From contig JAIPIO010000019.1 in assembly GCA_021734595.1 (NCBI GenBank), positions 1 through 20,470 of the forward strand: 20,470 bases of DNA, in the 5' to 3' direction. This DNA comes from Kiritimatiellales bacterium. Its GTDB lineage: Bacteria; Verrucomicrobiota; Kiritimatiellia; Kiritimatiellales; Pontiellaceae. Made by a program: the position numbers and the translations under genes. The notes beneath the pieces are model-generated. The model was given only the letters and a program-made list of their open reading frames with translations. It ran no database searches and was not told the DNA's origin. Shown here piece after piece: positions 7,709 to 16,400 of the stretch. Each line of letters begins with the position of its first letter. Position 1 is the first letter of the stretch.

Positions 7709-8524
7709 ATGAAGGAGGCTGATGGTCAATGGCTTGAGTCGAGCGGTTTTTTCAATGTTGATGGGGTTCAACTGGAATATCAGTGGTTCACTCCGTTGCA
7801 AGGTATCGACCTGACGCTGGTTTTTCTGCATGAGGGGTTGGGTTGTGTTGCGATGTGGAAGGATTTCCCGCGCCGGGTGGCCCGGTTGACCGGTTGCCGG
7901 GTCCTGATTTATAGTCGGGCAGGCTACGGCGGATCGGATCCTTGTCCATTGCCACGGCCTCTTTCATTTATGCAGGACGAAGGATTACGTGTCCTGCCGA
8001 AAATTCTTAATGCTGCCGGTATTCGGAACGCCGTTCTGGTCGGTCACAGCGATGGTGCATCCATCGCCTTGATCAACGTTGGCGGGATCGCCGATGCCCG
8101 CATTCAGGGGTTGATTCTGATGGCCCCGCATGTGTTTGTGGAAGAACTTACCCTGCGCAGCATCCGTGCGGCTAAAACCGCTTTCGAAACAACCGATCTG
8201 CGCGAACGGCTGAGCCGTTATCATGGCGATAACGTTGACTGTGCTTTCCTGGGTTGGAGTCAGGCCTGGCTGGATCAGGACTTTTTGGGCTGGAATCTGG
8301 ACACCTATCTACCGAACATTAAGGTTCCGGTCCTGTTGCTCCAAGGTGAACAGGATAACTACGGGACGCTCCGTCAGCTGGACAGAATTACGGAGCTGCT
8401 GCCAAATGCGGCTGAAACGCTACTGCTGTCAGGCTGTGGGCATTCGCCATTCCGTGACCGGCTGGATGATACGTTGCAAGGGGTCGCAGATTTTTTGAAA
8501 ATACACTTCGACGGTATGCCTTGA
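7709..8524 (+). CDS. Alpha/beta hydrolase
   Basis: A 271-residue alpha/beta-fold hydrolase without a signal peptide, so probably cytoplasmic. The oxyanion-loop region is HEGLGCVAMWKDFP (residues 41-54). The nucleophile elbow is GHSDGAS with Ser114. The acid is most likely Asp216 (QGEQDNYG) and the base His245 (GCGHSPFRD). The HEGLG opening is typical of a broad group annotated only as alpha/beta hydrolase, some acting on esters or C-C bonds of small aromatic compounds; no substrate can be assigned. ATG at 7709 follows GGGGAGAT. The 41-base gap to metG holds no terminator, so read-through from metG is plausible. Confidence 0.85.
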   Translation: MKEADGQWLESSGFFNVDGVQLEYQWFTPLQGIDLTLVFLHEGLGCVAMWKDFPRRVARLTGCRVLIYSRAGYGGSDPCPLPRPLSFMQDEGLRVLPKILNAAGIRNAVLVGHSDGASIALINVGGIADARIQGLILMAPHVFVEELTLRSIRAAKTAFETTDLRERLSRYHGDNVDCAFLGWSQAWLDQDFLGWNLDTYLPNIKVPVLLLQGEQDNYGTLRQLDRITELLPNAAETLLLSGCGHSPFRDRLDDTLQGVADFLKIHFDGMP

Positions 8525-8873
8525 TCAAATGGAAATTGCAGCTGGAGATTCAATATACGGATCAACTGGTCGCGCCGGTAACCTGGCAACCATTAAGCAC
8601 GGAGACCGTTGGAGTGGGGCTCCTGATGATCGAAGATCCCGAGTCGGTGTCCATTCCGAAGCGGTTTTAGCATGCCAGCTAAAAATAAGTATTGTGGTAG
8701 CGGATGGCCGTGGGCATATCTCGGATAAGATGAACAGAGGTGGTGAAAATAATTGAATGATCGATGTGAACGGTTTATTTTCGTTTGTCTGGTGAGTTTT
8801 TCCAAAGGTAGCGATTGAGGGTTTGATTTATATGTCCGTTGATAGAAAACCTAAACAGCGAGGAAGGTAAGAG
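8525..8873. other. 349-base gap with no supported gene
   Basis: Nothing here passes as a gene. A 49-codon frame beginning at TTG 8521 (overlapping the hydrolase stop as TTGA) runs to TAG at 8668-8670 and reads I-K-W-K-L-Q-L-E-I at its start. It looks protein-like and could be the remnant of a lost gene, possibly the N-terminus of a transposase, but I cannot place it. A 75-codon frame at 8529-8756 overlaps it in another register with unconvincing composition. No terminator or clear promoter was found; the metallophosphoesterase ribosome binding site (GAGGAAGG, around 8860-8868) closes the gap. Confidence 0.5.
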
Positions 8874-9755
8874 ATGGCCAGCAAAATAATGCGTCGAACA
8901 TTGATAAAAAACTCGGTGTTTGCCGTTGGGGCGGCATCGTTGGGTATTACCGAGATCACCTATGCCGCCCAAAAGAAGTTCTGTCGCTGGGCGCTGCTCT
9001 CGGACACGCACGTCCCGGCTGACAAGACGGAGAACGTTCGCGGGTTTCCGATAATAGAGAACCTTGAGGCAGCCGTCTCCCAGATCGTCGGCTCCAAGCT
9101 GGATGGCGTGGCCATAACCGGCGATTTGGCGCGGTTGGAGGGCCGGGCGGAAGATTATGCGGTATTAGGGGAATATGTGGCGAAACTCTCCAAAACAGCG
9201 CCGGTCAGTCTGGTGCTGGGTAACCATGATCATTTCAAAAACTTTAATGCCGCATTCAATGCATTCCCCGGCGAAAAAGCGCCGGTTAAGCGCAAGCATG
9301 TGATGATCGTCAATGCCTCGCCCATGCGGCTGATCCTGCTCGATTCATTGCAAATCACCAACCACACTCCAGGGCTGCTGGGGTATGCGCAACGAATCTG
9401 GCTGGACAGCTATCTGAAGAGTACGCCCGAAACACCGACACTTATATTGCTTCATCATACCTTTGGGGAGAAAGATTCAAATCTGCTGGATGATGAGCGC
9501 TTCTTTCGGATTATTGTTCCGCACCGTCAGGTCAAGGCGGTCATATTCGGTCACTCGCATGCCTATAGCTTCACCAAGCATGCGGACATTGACCTGATTA
9601 ACCTCCCTTCCACGGCCTATAATTTTGATAAGCAGCAACCGCTCGGGTGGGTGGACGCCAGCTTTACTGCCCACGGGGGGGCGTTCAAACTCAATGCAGT
9701 TGGAGGATGCACAGAGCAGGATGGCAGCATCACCGAACTGCAGTGGCGGATTTGA
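8874..9755 (+). CDS. Tat-exported calcineurin-like metallophosphoesterase
   Basis: A 293-residue protein with the full metallophosphoesterase motif set: D44-x-H46 (SDTH), G-D84 (TGDL), G-N117-H118-D119, H194/H195 (LLHHTF) and GHSH (His227, His229). These residues bind the two metal ions that hydrolyse phosphomonoesters or phosphodiesters. The N-terminus MRRTLIKNSVFAVGAASLG carries a twin-arginine pattern followed by a hydrophobic stretch and an A-x-A-like end (TYAA), so folded export by Tat is expected, consistent with a metal-loaded enzyme. Starts at 8874 or at the ATG at 8889 (just before RR) both work; 8874 has the better-placed GAGGAAGG. The substrate is unknown. It precedes an exported SMP-30-like gene. 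Confidence 0.9.
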   Translation: MASKIMRRTLIKNSVFAVGAASLGITEITYAAQKKFCRWALLSDTHVPADKTENVRGFPIIENLEAAVSQIVGSKLDGVAITGDLARLEGRAEDYAVLGEYVAKLSKTAPVSLVLGNHDHFKNFNAAFNAFPGEKAPVKRKHVMIVNASPMRLILLDSLQITNHTPGLLGYAQRIWLDSYLKSTPETPTLILLHHTFGEKDSNLLDDERFFRIIVPHRQVKAVIFGHSHAYSFTKHADIDLINLPSTAYNFDKQQPLGWVDASFTAHGGAFKLNAVGGCTEQDGSITELQWRI

Positions 9756-9831
9756 GCCCCTGGTTCACTTTTCAGTTATGGGATATCAGCTTAGAGGATG
9801 CCGTCATCTGTCACCCATGGAAGGAATATGA

Positions 9832-10761
9832 ATGATCAGCTATAACATTGCCAGCCAGCCGGGGAGCGTCTCGATGAAAACCATGCTGTTCCGGATGCTT
9901 CCGGCCTTGCTGTTCCTTCCCACCCTGGGTTTTGCCAAAGATATGGTGTTCAAGGACGGTTCCGAGTGGGAAATCGTTTCCGCCGAACATCAGTTCGCCG
10001 AGGGCATGGCCTGGGACCGGGACGGCCACTTTTACTTTACTGATGTGCCCAGAAACCAGCTGTTCAGAATCGACAAGGATACCGGCGAAAAAAGTCTGCT
10101 CGATGGAGACACCGGACGCGCCAATGGAATTGCCTTCGGTCCGGACGGTCGTCTGTACGGTTGTTCGGGCGGGCATGAAAGCATCACTGCCTGGGATCCA
10201 CAAACCTGGAAGAAAACGGCCGTAAACAAAGGGACGCTGTCCAATGATATAGCCATTCTCGATAACGGCACTATTTTCTACACCGACCCGAAATCCATGC
10301 TGGTCTGGAGACTCGCGGCCGGTAGTTTTATCCAAGAGAAAGCCGCTGCGCTTTCCTGGAAACCGAACGGAATCACCCTTTCCCTTGACCAGAAAACCCT
10401 CCTCGTCGCCGAATTCGATTCGGATACGGTCCATGGATTCCCCATAGGGGAAAACTCTCGTCTCATGGGTGAATGCAGCCCTGCCTACAAGCTGGGTGTG
10501 CCTTCCAATAAACAAGGCCGTTTGGATGGCATGATGGTGTTGGCCGATGGACGCCTGCTCTGCGGCACCGCACTCGGCATTCAAATCGCAGCGCCCTATG
10601 GTTCTCCCGGGAATCGTTCTCCATTGATCGTGATCCCCCCGCCCGAGGGGCGGTCGCGCTGCAACTACGTCCGCATGAGCCCGGACAACACATGGCTCTA
10701 CGCAGCCTATGCCAAGGACATTCTCCGTCGGAGGCTTGTTGCCGGATTCGGCTCTCCTTGA
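9832..10761 (+). CDS. Exported SMP-30/gluconolactonase-like beta-propeller
   Basis: A 309-residue member of the SMP-30/gluconolaconase/LRE family, six-bladed beta-propellers that use a bound divalent metal to open sugar lactones. Counting from the ATG at 9874, the expected ligands are Glu43 (AEGMAWD), Asn165 (KPNGI) and Asp218 (LDGMM), with NDIAILDNG at 124-132 as a further conserved loop. The signal peptide MKTMLFRMLPALLFLPTLGFA begins at the 9874 ATG, which also has GGGGAG at 9861-9866. That start is therefore more likely than the 9832 ATG, which would add 14 residues. Export suggests it acts on lactones released outside the cytoplasm; family members also include other hydrolases and sugar-binding proteins. 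Confidence 0.85.
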   Translation: MISYNIASQPGSVSMKTMLFRMLPALLFLPTLGFAKDMVFKDGSEWEIVSAEHQFAEGMAWDRDGHFYFTDVPRNQLFRIDKDTGEKSLLDGDTGRANGIAFGPDGRLYGCSGGHESITAWDPQTWKKTAVNKGTLSNDIAILDNGTIFYTDPKSMLVWRLAAGSFIQEKAAALSWKPNGITLSLDQKTLLVAEFDSDTVHGFPIGENSRLMGECSPAYKLGVPSNKQGRLDGMMVLADGRLLCGTALGIQIAAPYGSPGNRSPLIVIPPPEGRSRCNYVRMSPDNTWLYAAYAKDILRRRLVAGFGSP

Positions 10762-10914
10762 GGCATTTTATCTGAACGCTTCCCGTCAGAGGCCGACGGG
10801 ATACCTATGCATTTTCAGGGAGAATAGGAAAAATGGGAAGTCCTTGGATGTAAGTATTGTCGGTTCGGAAGGGTAGAGGTATAAGGGGAACCCATTGGCA
10901 CAAAAAGTACAGCC

Positions 10915-12144
10915 ATGAAAATATACATTCTCATCATATTTTACCTGACGACTCTTCTCTTCCCGCTGTATGGGGAAGGTAAAAGGTTGTCCACGCAGAA
11001 CATGTCGGATATCCGTGGGTTTAATTATCAGCCCGCCCGGTCAAAAGGCATGGGCGATTTTTTTGCCAACTATATTCCTTCGGAGACGGAATTTGACATG
11101 GCGCTGGCTGAACGGCTTCAGTTGAGCCATGTGCGGTTTTTCATTGGATACAATGCGTATGTGCAGGATAAAGGCCTGTTGAAAGCTAACCTGATTCATT
11201 TCTGCCACACCTGTGCCGCCCATAAAATAAAATGCATGCCCGTGGTTAATTATCCTGTCTCCTGGGGAAAAGAGGATTATTTGAAGGCGGAAGGATTGGC
11301 CGCCTATCTGGTGGAAACGCTTTCCGGACAGCCCAATCTTGTCTGCTGGGACGTGGCAAATGAACCGGATAACGGCCGGACAAGGGAATTCACAGAACAG
11401 CGGATTGAACTGGCCCGGCACATGGCCCGGACATTTAAAAAGATCGACCCTGAAACGCCGGTTACCATCGGATTTGCCAGGGAAGAAAGCATGGAAGATC
11501 ATGGCGATGCCGTTGATGTACTTTCATATCATGACTACGCGGATACAAGAAAGGGTATCCAGTCTGCCATTGTCCGCGCCAAGGCATATGGGGCAAAAAT
11601 GGGCAAGCCGGTAGCCTGTACAGAAATAGGCTGCATCGCCCGTGCAAATCCCTATGATATTGCACTCGAAGAGTATATGAGGGCGAGAATAGGCTGGTTT
11701 ATCTGGGAGCTTATGATCACAAGAGCCTGGGGGGATGTTCACGGTATTTTTTACGCCGATGGTACCATCCGGGATCCGGCGGCGGTGGCTGCACTCTCCG
11801 GTTTTTTCAGAAACAGGTCTGCTTCCGTTGTTACGGTTGTCCCCGACCGTGAAAACAAAGTTACCCGGAGAGTAAAAAATATAAAGTACTGGCTTGGGCG
11901 TACTGACGGCACGTGGGAGGAGATGCTGGATCTCGCTGAAAGTTGTGCGAATCTTATTGAGGCGGCTGAACTTGCTCCATTCCATGACCTGCCTACCCGT
12001 CAGGTTGAGCTTCTTCGCCTAGGGAACCCCGACATGCAAAAACTCCGTACGTTATTGGCACAATACCTCCTGATTCTTGAAAAATATAAAACCGGGAACT
12101 ATTTGACGCGAAAAACACAAGTCAACTATAACGGGGGGGAGTAG
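10915..12144 (+). CDS. Exported GH5-like (clan A) glycoside hydrolase
   Basis: A 409-residue protein with signal peptide MKIYILIIFYLTTLLFPLYG. It has a TIM-barrel glycosidase pattern of clan GH-A: strand-end residues HVRFFIGYN, WDVANEPD with acid/base Glu150, a histidine/tyrosine pair in LSYHDYAD, and ACTEIGC with nucleophile Glu237, then WFIWELMI near residue 265. This is closest to the GH5-like cellulase/mannanase group, and retaining hydrolysis of a beta-glycan is expected. After about residue 300 comes a roughly 100-residue helical tail that is not part of the barrel and that I do not recognise. The ATG at 10915 has only a weak ribosome binding site. Its neighbours are other exported sugar-active proteins. 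Confidence 0.82.
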   Translation: MKIYILIIFYLTTLLFPLYGEGKRLSTQNMSDIRGFNYQPARSKGMGDFFANYIPSETEFDMALAERLQLSHVRFFIGYNAYVQDKGLLKANLIHFCHTCAAHKIKCMPVVNYPVSWGKEDYLKAEGLAAYLVETLSGQPNLVCWDVANEPDNGRTREFTEQRIELARHMARTFKKIDPETPVTIGFAREESMEDHGDAVDVLSYHDYADTRKGIQSAIVRAKAYGAKMGKPVACTEIGCIARANPYDIALEEYMRARIGWFIWELMITRAWGDVHGIFYADGTIRDPAAVAALSGFFRNRSASVVTVVPDRENKVTRRVKNIKYWLGRTDGTWEEMLDLAESCANLIEAAELAPFHDLPTRQVELLRLGNPDMQKLRTLLAQYLLILEKYKTGNYLTRKTQVNYNGGE

Positions 12145-12244
12145 TAGTCTAATGTTGCACGCCGGTAGGTTAAGCCGCAAAGAGGTGTGACTGTAGGCCG
12201 CCGACTAAGTGAACGATAGGGGAAAATCTACTGTGAGGTGAATA

Positions 12245-12688
12245 ATGGCCAGAAGAGTTAAGAATTATTTGATTTATCCAAAATTTCAAATCCTGATGGT
12301 ATTTACAAACCTTGCAATTGTACTCGTTGCCCTTGTAATCCTCTATGCCGCGATGAGCATTCACTTCAATAGCTATGACGAGCTCGATAAGGTGGTTCGA
12401 CCGGAGGAGTATCCCCACTATTCCGAATTCATTGGTTTGCAGAGAAAAAGCTTTTTTCTCTATTTCACATCTACCGGTGTTATTGTTTTTATGTCCGCTT
12501 TGGTGGGAAATATCATTCTGACTCACAAAATAGTCGGTCCTATGCATCGCTTACGGCTTTTTTTCACTGAGTTCAAGCCGGGGGACCGGGTTGGATTCCG
12601 AAAAGGGGATTTCTTTGACGACCTTCCCGCTGTAATAAACAAAAGGATCATTGAATTGGAAAGGCACAACGAAAAACCAACAACCTGA
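12245..12688 (+). CDS. Two-helix membrane protein with HAMP-like tail, no output domain
   Basis: A 147-residue protein. Transmembrane helix 1 spans about residues 17-38 and helix 2 about 69-91, separated by a roughly 30-residue charged extracytoplasmic loop. The segment after helix 2 (HKIVGPMHRLRLFF, then KPGDRVGFRKGDFFDDLPAVIN) resembles the first helix and connector of a HAMP signalling domain: a GP doublet after the membrane helix, and a RKGDEL-like motif. No kinase, methyl-accepting or cyclase domain follows. Such short proteins occur in several bacterial phyla and are often labelled as chemotaxis or HAMP proteins; their role is not known to me. ATG at 12245 follows GAGGTG at 12235-12240. 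Confidence 0.75.
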   Translation: MARRVKNYLIYPKFQILMVFTNLAIVLVALVILYAAMSIHFNSYDELDKVVRPEEYPHYSEFIGLQRKSFFLYFTSTGVIVFMSALVGNIILTHKIVGPMHRLRLFFTEFKPGDRVGFRKGDFFDDLPAVINKRIIELERHNEKPTT

Positions 12689-12807
12689 GTGGTCTGACTG
12701 CCCCGTTCACCCTAGTCGTTTCCAATTTCCGGTTCGGTTGCTCTGTGAAATAATCTGATTACCAAGGATAAACCCAGTATCTTCAAACTAAACTCAAGGA
12801 GGTTGTT

Positions 12808-13455
12808 ATGAAACGGTATGGAAATCTTATTGCGGGACTGATTATTGTTTTAGCGGGTTTGAGCGCCATTTTGGCCTGTGCGGCAGAACCGGACACAACC
12901 AGCGCCGAATTCCGGAATGCGTTCCTCGCTGAGTACAAACACGCCGGGATGGACTCGACCGCGGGTGATGCCATGATGCTGCGGATTCTTGTCGAAAGCG
13001 CCAACCTCAAGCGCGGCATCGAAGTGGGGTCGTTCAAAGGCTTCGGGGCGATGAATATGGGGATTGCTTTTGAAAGAACCGGCGGAAAGCTCTTTACGGT
13101 GGAAATCGATCCTGAGCGTGTGAAGGAAACCCGTGGGAACCTGAAGAAACTCGGGCTGGAGAAAAGCGTTGAATGCATAGAAGGCGATGCGCTGGAGGTG
13201 TTGCCGACGCTCAAGGGCGAGTACGACTTCCTCTTCATGGATGCGCTCAAAGGCGACTACATGAAGTATTTCAAGGTTGTTGAGCCAAAACTCAAGGTGG
13301 GTTCGGTAATCGTGGCCGACAATGTGATCAAGTCCGAGAGGGCCATGAAAGACTTTTTAGACTACATCCAGAACAGCCCCGACTACGACACCGTAATCAT
13401 CCGTGCCTCGATGGAAAAGAACGACGGCATGCTGGTCAGCTACAAAATCAGGTGA
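12808..13455 (+). CDS. Apparently exported class I SAM-dependent O-methyltransferase
   Basis: A 215-residue protein. From about residue 30 it matches the metal-dependent O-methyltransferase family (COMT/CCoAOMT-like). SAM-binding motif I is IEVGSFKGFGA (residues 71-81), the ribose-binding acid is Asp101 in VEIDP, and metal ligands are Asp145 (MDALKGDY), Asp171 and Asn172 (ADNV). The N-terminus MKRYGNLIAGLIIVLAGLSAILACAAEP is a textbook signal peptide, ending in ILAC (a loose lipobox) or in an ACA cleavage site. Export is odd for an enzyme needing cytoplasmic SAM. ATG at 12808 has an ideal AGGAGG (12797-12802), so the signal-like segment is clearly translated. The next gene begins 9 bases after its stop. 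Confidence 0.85.
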   Translation: MKRYGNLIAGLIIVLAGLSAILACAAEPDTTSAEFRNAFLAEYKHAGMDSTAGDAMMLRILVESANLKRGIEVGSFKGFGAMNMGIAFERTGGKLFTVEIDPERVKETRGNLKKLGLEKSVECIEGDALEVLPTLKGEYDFLFMDALKGDYMKYFKVVEPKLKVGSVIVADNVIKSERAMKDFLDYIQNSPDYDTVIIRASMEKNDGMLVSYKIR

Positions 13456-13464
13456 TTCCCTGCA

Positions 13465-16400
13465 ATGAAGCTGACTTCCATCTTTTGGAACAAAGCCGCA
13501 GGGTGTCTGATACTGATGTCGTTAGCGATGTCGTCCCGTGCGGCAGTGGACGCGAATATGGTAGCCGATGAACTGGGGTTGCTGCCCACGCCGCGGCAAA
13601 TATCACTCGATAGAACCGCTTGGCCGGCAGCTTCCTTCTCCATCGTCATACCTGATGGCAACGGCCTGATGCGGGTTGCCGCAGATGAATTGAATGAGAG
13701 GATCACTTCCCTTGGGGGGCAACCCCTTCCCGTCTCTACGAAGCTTCCGAAGGGTCCGGCCATCATCATCGGCCCTGCTTTCTGGTCCGTGGTGCAGCAG
13801 ACGGCGTCGTTGCTGAAGATGAAGCTTGCCGTGGACGATCCGGGCGAGCAGGGCTACATCATCAAAAGCGGGTATGTAAACGGTCGGCCCGTTGTGCTAT
13901 GCGGGGGCAGCGACAATCTGGGTGCGCTTTACGCTGCGGTCACACTCCGGCGGATGATTCAGAACAAGAATGGACAGGATGTCATACTTGGCGGGGCGGT
14001 CCGGGACTGGCCGGCATTTAAAATCCGGTGCAACGCAAAAATAAACATGCGTGACCTGACCCGGAAAGGATCGTCGGAAAAAGTGGAAGAACGCGCCGCC
14101 GCATTGCGGCGCAAACTCGACTGGTGTCTGCGGCACAAGATCAATTACGTTCAGCTCGTCGGGAACATAACCAATGAACCGACAGATGATCGCCAGAGAC
14201 TGGTTTTCGATGAAGCAACCGGAGTTGCCCGGTATGCGGCGAAACGGGGCATCAAGACCCGGATTATCGGCCACGTGGAAATCGGCAAATATCTCACGCA
14301 GGAACAGAAGAAAACCGCCGTGGTGCGGAAGCCCGGAACCGCCTACATGTGGAGCGCCCACGATGCGCATCGGGCCCATGCCCGGGATTATGCTCGATTT
14401 CTGAAGGCGGCGCATGCGGGGATCTTCTGTGTGCATCCCATCGATTCGGGTGGGTTTGACGATCCGGGCAAGTGGAGCCAACGCCCGCCGGAATGCAAAA
14501 AAATGTACGGCGACGACCGGACGCGGGCAGACTTCGACCTCTTTAAAATCTACTTCGATACCGTAAGAGAAGAATGCCCTTGGATCGAACTCGAGGCCAT
14601 CAGTTATCCCTACCACTACCAGTTTGCCGTACCCGAATTTTTGGAATCCTTCACTAAAATGGCGAAGGGCATGCCGCATACGGGCTGGGTGGGTTCCATC
14701 AGCAATGCCGCCATGGCTAAAGAGGTGCAGGATAAGCTCGTGGCATATCACAGCTTCCTTGGGGAAAATCTGTCTAAAGATGTAGCCGTCACGTTCCGGG
14801 AAGCGGCCCCGAATATGTTCCTTGCCTGTGGAAAACTCTATGAAGGGCACCCGGTCACGGTCTGGATCTACCCGGATCGGAACAGGGGTTGGCTAGGGAG
14901 TTTCTGTCCGCAGGTCCGGTACGCCCAATCCTTTGTCCGCCCCGGTGCGCGCGACTATTATTTCGTGGCCTCGGCGTGGGATGCGGCGAACGACGAGCGG
15001 GTGCAGCGGTTGTCGCAGCAGGAATACCTTTGGAATCCGGACCAGCCTGATGCAGATGCCGGTTTCGACGCGGCACTTCGGGCGTACGAACCAGAAGGAC
15101 GGAATGTTACCGCCTTCCAGCAGAATGTACTCATTCCCCGGGTCTGCCGTCTTCTCTACGGCGAAGCGGCACCCCCTTTCATCGGGCTGGTCCGGGCGAA
15201 TGTAAGTTTCCGGTATGCCGCCTTCCCCGGTGATGTGGCTTCGGAACGCGGTGAAAACTTTGAGGATACCTATAAATACACGGCCGAGCAGGCGAAAAAA
15301 TTCGCCTCTATCCACGAGATCTTTAAACCGTTCATTGCACAACTTCCGAACATGAAAAACCTCCCGCCCGATGCCGCATCATGGTTGCTTTATTATTATA
15401 AGGCCTCGGGGATCGCCGCAATGATATCCGAGCTCGACGCGGGCATTGACGCGGCCCGCAAGCGCATGGCGGCGGACGATCTCAAAGGAGCAAGAGCGCT
15501 GGTAGCCGATCAAATCAAAACGCTGCCGGGCATGCAGAAACGGTGCGAAGAAATCCACGCGGCCATAGACCGGCATCCGTTGCACAACAAGGAAACCCGA
15601 ATGTCGTCACGGCCCGACTCGGTGTTCCACTCGTTCAGCCCGCCCGCCTATGCCGGCAGGCTGGAAGACCTGATCGGGGAAATGGACGCGGCCGCCACGG
15701 TGGGAACCATTCCGGACCATATCAAGAAGCAGCTCGAAAAACGGTCGGTCACCGTGGGCCGTTTCAAGCCGCAGTACGACGTAATCGCCGATGGCCGGCG
15801 CGGCGAGGGAGGCTGGACCACCGGGTTGCCGACCGATTTTTTCACGGTCGCCGGAAAAAAGCTGGCCCGGCATGAATCTCTGGCCCGGATGGCTTGGGAT
15901 GATGAAAAGCTTTATCTTTTTGTCGAGGCGTTCGAACCCAATGGGCGAGTAGTCGCAAAAACGAAGCCGACCGATCAGGATGTGGATTTCTGGCAAACCG
16001 ACGACGCGGTGGAGATCTTTATCTGTTCCGGCGGCCATGGGGACTGCCACCGTTTTGCCGTGTCGGCATCCGGTGCCCGGTGGGATGCAAAAAGCCTGAG
16101 AGACGGCACGTCCGATCCGACATGGAACGGAACGTGGGCGAGCGGGGTGAAAAAAAGCAAAAATGGATTGGCCGTGGAGATGCACATTCCCTTTGCCGAT
16201 CTGGGCGGAGCGCCATTGGCCGGTGACCGGTGGGCTGTGGATATCATCAGGCACCGGACGGCACGGGCGGGCCATAGCGGCAGCGAGGAGTCGAGTATTG
16301 TTCTTTCTGCGCAGCGCCACGAAGCAGGTCGGTTCATCCCCTTGGTTTTTTCTGCCGGGAGCCGGGTTCAAATTCCGGACGGGAAACGGGTCCGCATATC

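Noticed and set aside
8529..8756. 75-codon plus-strand frame in the 349-base gap
   Set aside because: It has no ribosome binding site at the right distance, no recognisable motif, and overlaps a more protein-like frame.
10782..10800. CCCGTC..GACGGG hairpin after the SMP-30-like gene as a terminator
   Set aside because: The stem is only 6 bp and no T-run follows it, so termination is not supported.
13897..14850. 317-codon open frame on the minus strand
   Set aside because: It lies antisense to the GH20-like gene, has no recognisable motif and no good ribosome binding site.
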